A stretch of DNA of 14,190 nt from assembly GCA_032119475.1 (NCBI GenBank), contig JAUMCA010000048.1:1-14190 (forward strand). Reading direction: 5' to 3'. The notes under the pieces are model-generated. The model had not been told where the DNA came from. It worked only from the letters and a program-made list of their open reading frames with translations, and ran no database searches. Numbering within the stretch: the first letter of the stretch is position 1; every line of letters starts with the position of its first letter. The stretch comes from F1-60-MAGs149 sp032119475. GTDB taxonomy: Bacteria > Actinomycetota > Thermoleophilia > Gaiellales > F1-60-MAGs149. A program made the translations under genes and the position numbers. Of the stretch, positions 1 to 6,562 are shown piece after piece.

Positions 1-1279
1 CCTCGCCCGGGAAGCGGTCGCGGACGTCCTCGCTCGCCATGGCGGTGGGGTTGTCGGGCGGCAGCACGCGGTCGTCGACCTGGCCCGGCACCACGCGCAG
101 CGCCGGAATCGCAAGCAGGAGCAGGAGCGCCGCCGCGACCACGAGGAACGGCCAGGGGCGCCGCATCACGGTGCGGGCGACGCGCGCCCAGGCGCCGTCG
201 TCGCTCGGAGCGAGATCGCCGCGGCGCACCTTCAGGCGATTCACGCGCGGGCCGAGCATCGCGAGCAGGGCGGGCAGGCCCGTGAAGGCGCCGAGGACGG
301 CCATCAGGCTGACCGCGACCCCCGCGTAGGCGAACGACTGCAGGAAGTAGAGGGGGAAGACGACCAGCGCGGCCAGCGTGAGCGCGACGGTCGCGCCGGA
401 GACGAGCACGGTGCGCCCCGCCGTGCGCATCATCGCGACGACGGCCTCCTCGGTCGTGGTCGTCCGCGTCAGCTCCTCGCGGAAGCGGCTGATCATCAGC
501 AGCGCGTAGTCCACGCCGAGGGCGAGGCCGAGGGCGGTGACGAGGTTGAGGGCGAAGATCGAGACGTCGGTGGTCAGGGTCGCGAGGAACAGCAGGAAGA
601 AGCTGCCGACCGTCGCGAACGCCGCGACGAGGAAGGGCAGGCCCGCCGATACGACGGAGCCGAACACGAACAGCAGCAGGATCAGGACGATCGGGATCGC
701 GATCGTCTCCGCGCGCAGGAGGTCGGAGGAGATCGTGGTGTTGACCGCGTTCGCCACGGGGCCGTAGCCGCTGAAGGCCACGTCGAGCCCGGCCTGCCCG
801 TCCCCGTAGCGGTCGGCCAGGTCCGCGCTCAGCGCCTCGCCGTCGGCGGCGGGCTCGGCGTAGACGAGCGCGAGCCCGGCCGAGCCCTCCTCGCTCCGCA
901 GCGGCGCGGGCTGGCCGCTCGTCCAGTACGAGACGACGCGCTCGACGCCGTCCGCGGCCGCGATCTCCTCGACCAGCGCAGCGGCCGCCGCGGCCTGCGT
1001 CGGGTCGTCGACGCCGGCGGGGGTATCGATGGTCAAAACGGCGATCGGGTCGACCACGCCGAAGCGCTCCTCGAGCAGGACACGCGCCTGCCCGGACTCG
1101 CTGCCCGGGTCGTCGTACCCCTCGGACTGCAGGTTCGCGAAGACGCCTCCGCCGATCACGGCGAAGGCGATCAGGGCGACGACGTACGCGGCCAGCACGG
1201 CGCGCCGGCGACGCACCACGAAGCGGGCCCAGCGGACGATCGGAGAGGCGGCGTTGGAGGGCGTGTGAACGTCGTTCAT
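1..1279 (-). CDS. MMPL/RND-family membrane transporter, C-terminus beyond window
   Basis: This is an inner-membrane transporter of the MMPL family (RND superfamily), which in actinobacteria exports lipids or drugs using the proton gradient. I translated the minus strand from the ATG at 1279 and obtained about 426 residues without a stop, so the gene runs off the left edge. The N-terminus is basic (RRRR near residue 23), then comes TM1 (about 28-48), then a FANLQSEGYDDPGSESG stretch typical of MMPL proteins opening a periplasmic domain. A block of hydrophobic helices follows from about residue 185. The segment GLALGVDYALLMISRFREE carries the conserved GxDY motif (Asp about 257). It is divergent from the TetR gene at 1316 and probably controlled by it. 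A TTGACA/GATAGT promoter lies directly before the ATG, so the mRNA may be leaderless. The family is clear but the cargo is unknown. Confidence 0.92.
   Translation of the reverse strand, partial: MNDVHTPSNAASPIVRWARFVVRRRRAVLAAYVVALIAFAVIGGGVFANLQSEGYDDPGSESGQARVLLEERFGVVDPIAVLTIDTPAGVDDPTQAAAAAALVEEIAAADGVERVVSYWTSGQPAPLRSEEGSAGLALVYAEPAADGEALSADLADRYGDGQAGLDVAFSGYGPVANAVNTTISSDLLRAETIAIPIVLILLLFVFGSVVSAGLPFLVAAFATVGSFFLLFLATLTTDVSIFALNLVTALGLALGVDYALLMISRFREELTRTTTTEEAVVAMMRTAGRTVLVSGATVALTLAALVVFPLYFLQSFAYAGVAVSLMAVLGAFTGLPALLAMLGPRVNRLKVRRGDLAPSDDGAWARVARTVMRRPWPFLVVAAALLLLLAIPALRVVPGQVDDRVLPPDNPTAMASEDVRDRFPGE
1266..1278. promoter_or_regulatory. Palindromic operator candidate O1 (TetR site)
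   Basis: TGAAC-GTC-GTTCA is a perfect inverted repeat with 5-bp arms and a 3-nt centre. It lies between the -35 (TTGGAG, 1254-1259) and the -10 (CATATT, 1277-1282) of a plausible plus-strand promoter for the TetR gene, and it overlaps the first codons of the divergent transporter. Occupancy would block TetR transcription, which would be autoregulation. The palindrome is directly visible; the link to this TetR protein is inferred from position. Confidence 0.5.
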
Positions 1280-1314
1280 ATTGGGGACTATCGCAGAAAT
1301 GTGAACGGTGTCAA
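1280..1314 (-). promoter_or_regulatory. Transporter promoter, leaderless geometry
   Basis: On the minus strand a perfect TTGACA (1314-1309) is followed by a 16-nt spacer and GATAGT (1292-1287, 4 of 6 matches to TATAAT). Only 7 nt separate the -10 from the ATG at 1279, so transcription should start at or next to the A of the start codon. There is no room for a Shine-Dalgarno sequence. Confidence 0.6.
1302..1314. promoter_or_regulatory. Second, degenerate operator candidate O2
   Basis: TGAAC-GGT-GTCAA is an imperfect copy of the TGAAC half-site found at 1266-1278. It covers the TTGACA -35 hexamer (minus strand, 1309-1314) of the transporter promoter. The outer half-sites GTTCA (1274-1278) and TGAAC (1302-1306) also form a larger inverted repeat around the intergenic region. 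A regulator bound here would repress the transporter. The match is weaker than O1. Confidence 0.35.
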
Positions 1315-1315
1315 G

Positions 1316-1945
1316 ATGTGTGGCGTGGACCGGCCCACCTATCACCATGGCGCCCTTGCCGAGGCGCTGATCGACGAGGCCGTCCGCCAGGTGCGGGCGG
1401 CGGGCGCGGAGAGCGTCTCCCTCCGCGGCGTGGCGCATGCCGTCGGCGTGTCGCCGAGTGCGGCCTACAACCACTTCGCCGACAAGCAGGCGCTGCTCGA
1501 CGCGATCACGATGGCCGCATTCGGGGAGCTGGACCGGCGGATCGAGGGGGTGGCGGCCGAGGCACCCGCCGACGACGCCGCGGCGCTCGCGCGGCTGCAT
1601 CGGATCGGCGCGGCGTACATCGGATTCGCCCGCGAGGAGCCCAATCTGTTCCGGCACGCCTTCGGGCATTGCCCCGACCTGCCGACGATCGCGCATCAGG
1701 GTGACGCGCTGTCCTCGCCCGCCTACGTGGTCCTCAACGAGGTGCTCGACGACCTCGACGGGCGGGGCATGCTGCGGGCGGGTGCCCGTCCGCATCTCGA
1801 GCTGGTGATCTGGTCGACCGTCCACGGCTTCGCCGGACTCGCGCTCGACGGATTCCTCCCCTGGGATGCCACGGGGCAACTGCTCGAAGCGGTCGAGCGG
1901 GCGATGCTCACCGAGCGCGCGCGACGCCTCGCCGGCGTCGCCTGA
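1316..1945 (+). CDS. TetR/AcrR-family transcriptional regulator
   Basis: This is a DNA-binding repressor of 209 residues, a normal TetR length. The N-terminus has the YHHG start typical of one TetR subgroup, followed by the helix-turn-helix around residues 35-55 (SLRGVAHAVGVSPSAAYNHF) and then DKQALLDAI. The C-terminal ligand domain contains W-STVHG (W166, H170, G171), as in the WHG-type TetR C-terminal domain. I chose the ATG at 1316 because the family starts close to YHHG and because the plus-strand promoter candidate (-10 at 1277-1282) would start the mRNA near 1289. An in-frame GTG at 1265 with a GGAGG before it would lie upstream of that. The gene probably controls the divergent transporter and itself. 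The inducer is unknown. Confidence 0.9.
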   Translation: MCGVDRPTYHHGALAEALIDEAVRQVRAAGAESVSLRGVAHAVGVSPSAAYNHFADKQALLDAITMAAFGELDRRIEGVAAEAPADDAAALARLHRIGAAYIGFAREEPNLFRHAFGHCPDLPTIAHQGDALSSPAYVVLNEVLDDLDGRGMLRAGARPHLELVIWSTVHGFAGLALDGFLPWDATGQLLEAVERAMLTERARRLAGVA

Positions 1946-1948
1946 TCA

Positions 1949-1986
1949 GGGCGGTCGGCGAGCCGAGGCAGACGCCCCGACCCGCC
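1949..1986. terminator. Possible bidirectional terminator hairpin between convergent genes
   Basis: GGCGG-TCGG (1950-1958) pairs with CCGA-C-CCGCC (1977-1986), leaving a single bulged C at 1981. It sits between the converging stops of the TetR gene (1945) and the exported-protein gene (1995). An inner alternative, TCGGC/GCCGA (1955-1966), has a 2-nt loop. No clear T-tract follows on either strand, so intrinsic termination is only suggested. Confidence 0.35.
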
Positions 1987-1994
1987 ACCGGCTG

Positions 1995-2912
1995 CTACTT
2001 CAGCACCTCGAAGGTCGACAGCGTCGTGGTGCCGACGCCCTTGCCGCAGGTCACGCGGGCGTTCCACTTCGCCGCCCCGGCGAACGCACCGGCCGCCAGC
2101 TTCTTGAACGTGGCGATGCCCTTGGCGTTGGCCTTGGCCGAGCCGAGGTCGATCTTGGTGCCGCCGGTGATGGCACCGGTGCACGTGCTGCCGGGTGCGC
2201 CGGCTGCCTTCACGGTGACCGGACGGTTGGACGGGGCCAGCTTGCCCAGCGTGGCGATGCTGGCGAGCGGCGTCTTGACGCGCTTGACCTTCAGGGCACC
2301 GCCCTTCCCGCCCTGACGGCCGAAGATGTCGCCGAGCGACCCCCGCTTGCCGGAGGCCTCCTTCTCGTTCAGCGGCGGCGGCGGCGTCCAGTTCGACTTC
2401 TCGGTCTGGCTGAACTTGCCGAAGAAGCCCTCGTAGTCGCCGGCACCGCCGGTGAAGACGAAGGCCATCGTGCTGGTCTGGGTCGTGCCGCTGACCACGC
2501 GCGTCTGGTGCATGGCGCCGAAGACGGCGTTGCCGTTGGCGAACGTGAACTTCAGGTCGCAGTCCTGCGATCCCGTCGCGTCGGTCGTACCGGTCGTGGT
2601 CTGGTACGCGGTCGTGGTGCCGGAGAACATGGTCGTGCAGACGATGCGCAGGGTGCCCTTCGCGCCCGTGGCGTTCTCCACCGCCGGGACGGAGTCGGTG
2701 AGCACGCCCTGCGTGCCGATCGGCGTGACGCACGTGCGCGCGTCACCCTCCCCGGTGCAGGTCATGTCGCCGGTCTGCTTGCCGAGCTCGATACCGCTGT
2801 TCGGCGAGCGTTCGAGCGTGAAGTCGAGCCCTCCAGCCTGCGCGCTGGCAGCCGGGGCGGTGATCAACAGGGTGAGGAATGCCGCCGCGGCGGCGAAGCG
2901 GGAGCGTTGCAT
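1995..2912 (-). CDS. Exported six-cysteine protein of unknown function
   Basis: The product is 305 residues and I recognise no enzyme family. The start at 2912 gives a standard signal peptide: MQRSR, then a hydrophobic core (about 7-20), then ASA-QA with probable cleavage near residue 24. An upstream in-frame ATG at 2957 would put 15 residues before this signal and is less likely. The mature protein has two parts. Residues 27-165 are Thr/Gly-rich and beta-like, with TGGAGDYEGFFGKF at about 154-167, which loosely resembles the turn seen in dirigent/allene-oxide-cyclase-like barrels. A PPPP linker (177-180) and a basic Gly/Lys region follow, then a C-terminal domain at about 205-305. Cysteines at 52, 61, 92, 118, 234 and 289 could form three disulfides. 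It has its own promoter and is probably not part of the operon upstream of it. Confidence 0.8.
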   Translation of the reverse strand: MQRSRFAAAAAFLTLLITAPAASAQAGGLDFTLERSPNSGIELGKQTGDMTCTGEGDARTCVTPIGTQGVLTDSVPAVENATGAKGTLRIVCTTMFSGTTTAYQTTTGTTDATGSQDCDLKFTFANGNAVFGAMHQTRVVSGTTQTSTMAFVFTGGAGDYEGFFGKFSQTEKSNWTPPPPLNEKEASGKRGSLGDIFGRQGGKGGALKVKRVKTPLASIATLGKLAPSNRPVTVKAAGAPGSTCTGAITGGTKIDLGSAKANAKGIATFKKLAAGAFAGAAKWNARVTCGKGVGTTTLSTFEVLK

Positions 2913-2918
2913 GGCGCG

Positions 2919-2947
2919 ATTCCAGCACGCTTCGCAACCGAACGCAA
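2919..2947 (-). promoter_or_regulatory. Promoter of the exported-protein gene, leaderless geometry
   Basis: On the minus strand TTGCGT (2947-2942, 3 of 6 to TTGACA) is followed by exactly 17 nt and TGGAAT (2924-2919, 4 of 6 to TATAAT). The ATG follows the -10 after 6 nt, which again predicts a leaderless transcript. The hexamers are moderate matches; the spacing is the main support. Confidence 0.4.
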
Positions 2948-2959
2948 CACCTGTCACGA

Positions 2960-2974
2960 GGCCGCGGTGCGGCC
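2960..2974 (-). terminator. Short GC hairpin just after the catabolic operon
   Basis: GGCCGC-GGT-GCGGCC is a perfect 6-bp stem with a 3-nt loop. It begins 4 nt past the stop codon of the dehydrogenase gene, the last gene of the minus-strand operon. There is no U-run after it. It separates that operon from the promoter of the exported-protein gene and may act as a weak or Rho-assisted terminator. Confidence 0.35.
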
Positions 2975-2978
2975 GGAG

Positions 2979-4433
2979 TCAGGCGGTCGTGCCCTCGGCG
3001 ATCTGCAGCGTGGTGAGGTCGCTGTAGAAGTCCAGCGCGTAGTCGCCGCCCTCGCGGCCGATGCCGCTGATGCCGACGCCGCCGAACGGGGCGGTCAGGT
3101 CGCGGACGAGGAAGCTGTTGACCCACACGGTGCCGGCGCGCACGGCGCGGCCCACGCGCTCGGCGCGCTCGCGGGAGGTGGTGAAGACCATGCCGGACAG
3201 CCCGTAGGCGGTCGAGTTGGCGAGGGTGATCGCCTCGGCCTCGTCGCGGAACGTCTGGATGCACAGCACCGGGCCGAAGACCTCGTTCTGGACGATCTCG
3301 CTGTCGTTCGAGCGGGGGCGGATCAGCGTCGGCTCGTACCAGAGCCCGCCCTGCGGCGGCTGCTGCCCGCCCCAGACGATCTCGTCGCCGTCGGCACGGG
3401 CGCGGTCCACGAAGCCCGCCACGCGCGCGAGGTGGTCGGGGTGGATCAGCGGGCTGATCGTCGTCACCTCGTCGTGCGGATCGCCGAGGACGTGCTTCTC
3501 CGTCTCGTGCCGCAGACGCGCGAGGAAGTCGTCGGCGACGGACTCCTCGACCAGCAGCCGCGTGCCGGACAGGCACACCTGGCCCGCGTCGTCGTACTGC
3601 AGCGCGGCCTTCTGCGCGGCGAGGTCGAGGTCCGCATCGGCGAACACGACGAACGGGTTCTTGCCGCCGAGCTCGGCGGTGAAGGGGACGATGTTCTCCG
3701 CGCCGGCCCGGCCGATGTGGCGGGCGGTCGCGACGGATCCCGTGAAGCTCAGCCGGCGGACGCGCGGGTCGGACACGAGCGCCGCTCCGACCTCCTCGCC
3801 GATGCCCTGGACGAGGTTGAACACGCCCGGCGGGAAGCCGACCTCGTCGACCAGGTCGAAGAGCAGCGAGCAGGACAGGGGCGACCACTCGGCCGGCTTC
3901 AGCACGACGGTGCAGCCGGCGGCGAGCGCGGGGGCCGTCTTCCAGGTGCTGAGCATGAACGGCGCGTTCCACGGGGTGATCACCACCGCGGGTCCGGAGG
4001 GGGTGCGGAGGACGCGGTTCTCGGTGCCGTTGGACGACCACGCGCGCTCGACGTACTGCGTGCTCAGCTCCGCGTAGGCGCGGTAGTTGCGGGCGCCGCG
4101 GCTGATCACGCGCGCCTTGAGGGAACGCTCGAGCATGGCCATGTCCCAGCACTCGACCTCGGCGATGCGGTCGATGTTCGCGTCGATCAGGTCGGCGAGG
4201 CGGAGCAGGTAGGGGGCGCGCCCCGCGGTGCCGAGGGCGGCCCAGGCCGGGAAGGCGGCGACGGCGGCGCTGATCGCCCGGTCGGCCGTCGCGGCGTCGC
4301 CGCGGCTGACCTCCGCGAGCAGCGACTGGTCGATGGGCGAGCGATCCTCGAACGTGGTCGGCGCGCCGACCCGACGTCCGTCGATGTAGTGCTCCGTCGA
4401 GACGGCGTGGCCGTGGACGTCGACGTGGCTCAC
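2979..4433 (-). CDS. NAD(P)-dependent semialdehyde dehydrogenase, HpaE-like
   Basis: This cytosolic aldehyde dehydrogenase is 484 residues, the normal family length. It oxidises an aldehyde to the acid with NAD(P)+. All core features are visible: PWNAP with Asn156, LKPAE with Lys179 (cofactor site), FTGS at 230-233, ELGGKNPFVVF with general base Glu254, GQVC with nucleophile Cys287, and NEVFGP at 383-388. The overall pattern fits the 5-carboxymethyl-2-hydroxymuconate (or 2-hydroxymuconate) semialdehyde dehydrogenase group, which acts just after extradiol ring cleavage, and an extradiol enzyme is encoded in the same operon. The start is GTG at 4433, sharing GTGA with the stop of the preceding gene (4-nt overlap), so translation is coupled. 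The family is certain; the substrate is inferred from context. Confidence 0.9.
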   Translation of the reverse strand: MSHVDVHGHAVSTEHYIDGRRVGAPTTFEDRSPIDQSLLAEVSRGDAATADRAISAAVAAFPAWAALGTAGRAPYLLRLADLIDANIDRIAEVECWDMAMLERSLKARVISRGARNYRAYAELSTQYVERAWSSNGTENRVLRTPSGPAVVITPWNAPFMLSTWKTAPALAAGCTVVLKPAEWSPLSCSLLFDLVDEVGFPPGVFNLVQGIGEEVGAALVSDPRVRRLSFTGSVATARHIGRAGAENIVPFTAELGGKNPFVVFADADLDLAAQKAALQYDDAGQVCLSGTRLLVEESVADDFLARLRHETEKHVLGDPHDEVTTISPLIHPDHLARVAGFVDRARADGDEIVWGGQQPPQGGLWYEPTLIRPRSNDSEIVQNEVFGPVLCIQTFRDEAEAITLANSTAYGLSGMVFTTSRERAERVGRAVRAGTVWVNSFLVRDLTAPFGGVGISGIGREGGDYALDFYSDLTTLQIAEGTTA

Positions 4434-5239
4434 GCGCCGCTCCGCAGGTCCGCCACCGTGTCGAGGTCGTCGACCGAGTAGGCGAAGGTGAAGCGGAAGC
4501 CCTTGCCGACGCGGACCGGGGCGAGCGCGGCGAGCTCCTCGTTCGGCGCGTCGCCGAAGGCGAGCGTCGCATCGCCCTCCCAGATCGTCGAGATCGAGCG
4601 GTCGAAGGACTTCGCCCGGACCAGCTCGTGCACGGCCGGGTCGTCCTGGTGCCCCTGCGCGAGGCGCGGGAAGTGGCGCCGATTCACGAGCGGAGGCGCG
4701 TTGTGCACCGGTCCGTCGGCGCTCTCGCCGGTCAGCGTGACGGTCGCGTCGATCAGGCGGCGGTCGTTGGCGGCCATCGTGCAGCCGAAGGTCGAGCCCG
4801 GCGCGATCGCCGGATCGGCCGTGGTGCCGAGCCCGAACGCGCGGGTGATCCAGACGGATCCGAGCTTCTTCGGGAATCCCTGGATCCAGCCGCGCACGAG
4901 CGCGAAGTCCTGATCCACCCAGATGTACGGGCACGTCGTCACGACCTCGCCGTCGAGGACACCCGTGACGACGATGAACGCCTCCTTGTACTGGCTGCGC
5001 GTGGGGTCGAGCAGCTCGCTCTGGCCGCTCGTGCAGGACTGCCAGTCGGCGAACACGACCGCGGCGCGCCCGGGATCCTCGGCGAACGGCTCGATGCCGT
5101 CCGGCAGGACCGCCGCGCAGGCAGCGGGATCGGCCCAGTAGTCGATGACCAGGAAGTCCCCGACGTAGTGCCAGGGTGGCGGCGGGACGAGGTTCGCACG
5201 CCCGTCGGGCGAGAGGGGGAGGCTGTAGCCGTTGCTCAT
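4430..5239 (-). CDS. Acetoacetate decarboxylase-family protein
   Basis: This 269-residue protein belongs to the acetoacetate decarboxylase fold. The hallmark is WIQGFPKKLGS at about 118-128, containing the Lys pair (124/125) in which one Lys forms the Schiff base in characterised members. The N-terminal PPPPWHYVGDFLVIDY and the VLPDGIEP segment also fit. Known members decarboxylate beta-keto acids or, in some cases, carry out aldol/retro-aldol chemistry with pyruvate. The classical extradiol pathway genes for hydratase and aldolase are absent from the window, so this protein may supply a decarboxylase or retro-aldolase step. The ATG at 5239 is preceded by GAGGAG, 16 nt after the GS-like gene. 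Its stop overlaps the dehydrogenase start. Confidence 0.82.
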   Translation of the reverse strand: MSNGYSLPLSPDGRANLVPPPPWHYVGDFLVIDYWADPAACAAVLPDGIEPFAEDPGRAAVVFADWQSCTSGQSELLDPTRSQYKEAFIVVTGVLDGEVVTTCPYIWVDQDFALVRGWIQGFPKKLGSVWITRAFGLGTTADPAIAPGSTFGCTMAANDRRLIDATVTLTGESADGPVHNAPPLVNRRHFPRLAQGHQDDPAVHELVRAKSFDRSISTIWEGDATLAFGDAPNEELAALAPVRVGKGFRFTFAYSVDDLDTVADLRSGA

Positions 5240-5255
5240 GTGGTCTCCTCGCGGC

Positions 5256-6560
5256 CTAGACCTGATCCGCGTACTCGGTCCATTCCCATTCAGTCACGAT
5301 CCGTGCGAAGCGATGCAGTTCCCGTCGCTTGACGTCGACGATGCTGCGCACGAGCCGCTCGCCGAGCGCATCGGCGATCACGCGGTCCTGCTCCAGCGCC
5401 GTCAGCGCCGCGTCGAGGTCGGCGGGCAGGTCGACCGGTGCTCCCGGCTGCAGCCCGCGCTCGATGCCGTCCCGGCCGGCGGCGAGGGTCGCGGTCAGGA
5501 GCAGGTACGGGTTCGCGGAGGCATCGCCGATCCGGAGCTCCACGCGCGTGGCGTCACCGCCCTGCGGCGGCACGCGCAGGTACGCGGTCCGGTCGTCGCC
5601 GGCCATGTCGGCCTTCATCGGCGCCAGGCCGAGGTTGGCGTTCGCGAGGCGCTTGAACGAGTTGATCGTCGGGCAACCGATCGCCGTCAACGCGGGCGCG
5701 TGCGCGATCAGGCCGGCCGCGAACGCGCTGCCCGTGTCCGACAGCCCGCCGCCCTCGGCGGCGAAGGCGTTGCCCGTCGCGTCCCACAGCGAGAGATGCA
5801 CGTGGTGGCTCGATCCCTCCGCGTCCGCGAACGGCTTGCCCATGAAGTTCGCGCGGTAGCCGCGGCGACCGGCGATCTCCTTGACGACCTCCTCGAACAG
5901 GAAGACGCGGTCCGTGGCGTCGACGACATCGCCGTGGGCCAGGTTCATCTCGAACTGGCCCGGCGAGACCTCGCGGTGCGCAGCCGTGACCCCGAGCCCC
6001 ATCGCGACGCAGGCGTCCTGCATGTCGCGCAGCACGTCCTCGGGATCGGCGGTCCAGCCCGACGTGTAGGCGAGGCCGACGCCGGGCGAGTAGCGGGTGA
6101 CACCCGGCCCGGCGCCCGGCCCCAGGATGTAGAACTCCGGCTCCGAGGCCGTGACGGCCCGGTAGCCGTGCGCGGTGAGCCGCGCGACCTCGCGCTTCAG
6201 CGCCGAGCGGACGCACAGGTCCGACGGTGCGTGGTCGGCGTCCACGATGTCGGCGAGGATCCAGGCGGTGTCCTCGTCCCACGGCACCTGCCGCGCGGTG
6301 CCCGGGTCCGGGACGGCGTGCGTGTCCGGCAGGCCGAGGCCACCCGGGTGCGGCGCGTCCATCAGGGGCTCGCCGTCGAGGCCCTCGACGAGGCTCGCCT
6401 CGCAGTACCCGATGCCGCCGGCGAGATCCGGGAGCGAGGAGAGCGGGTAGTCCTTGCTGCGCGGGCGGCCGTGCGGGTCGGGGTGGATCACCCGGACCCG
6501 CGTGACGCCCTGGGCCGCGAGCGCGTCGCGGAGCGTCGGCAGCGCGGGATCGTCGGTCAT
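5256..6560 (-). CDS. Glutamine synthetase-like ATP-dependent ligase (probable gamma-glutamyl-amide synthetase)
   Basis: This 434-residue protein has the glutamine synthetase fold: a short beta-grasp domain (about 8-100), then the catalytic domain. The metal/nucleotide motifs are present: ASEPEF (E140, E142), HREVSPGQFE (E197, E204), GSSHHVHLSLWD (H253), NSFKRL (R304), DDRTAYLRVP (R334) and RVELRIGDASANPYL (E341). Two features differ from ammonia-using GS. The FDGSS-type segment with the ammonium-binding Asp is replaced by GIGYCEAS, and the flap Glu before AP is missing (KRLANANLGLAP). The Tyr adenylylation site is also not visible. These changes resemble ligases that join glutamate to an amine, such as polyamine, isopropylamine or aniline types. 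It starts 2 nt after the extradiol dioxygenase stop, in the same operon. The fold is certain; the amine substrate is inference. Confidence 0.88.
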   Translation of the reverse strand: MTDDPALPTLRDALAAQGVTRVRVIHPDPHGRPRSKDYPLSSLPDLAGGIGYCEASLVEGLDGEPLMDAPHPGGLGLPDTHAVPDPGTARQVPWDEDTAWILADIVDADHAPSDLCVRSALKREVARLTAHGYRAVTASEPEFYILGPGAGPGVTRYSPGVGLAYTSGWTADPEDVLRDMQDACVAMGLGVTAAHREVSPGQFEMNLAHGDVVDATDRVFLFEEVVKEIAGRRGYRANFMGKPFADAEGSSHHVHLSLWDATGNAFAAEGGGLSDTGSAFAAGLIAHAPALTAIGCPTINSFKRLANANLGLAPMKADMAGDDRTAYLRVPPQGGDATRVELRIGDASANPYLLLTATLAAGRDGIERGLQPGAPVDLPADLDAALTALEQDRVIADALGERLVRSIVDVKRRELHRFARIVTEWEWTEYADQV

Positions 6561-6562
6561 CG

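Noticed and set aside
1265..1315. Upstream GTG start for the TetR gene, preceded by GGAGG
   Set aside because: It adds 17 residues not typical of the family, overlaps the divergent transporter, and lies upstream of the likely transcription start; kept only as an alternative.
1866..4481. An 871-codon open frame on the plus strand across the exported-protein and dehydrogenase genes
   Set aside because: It is antisense to two well-supported genes, is rich in Arg/Ala/Gly/Asp/Val low-complexity sequence and has no motif; long stop-free shadow frames are expected at this GC content.
5256..6560. Calling the ligase a housekeeping glutamine synthetase
   Set aside because: The ammonium-site acids and the Tyr adenylylation site are not visible, and the gene is embedded in a catabolic operon.
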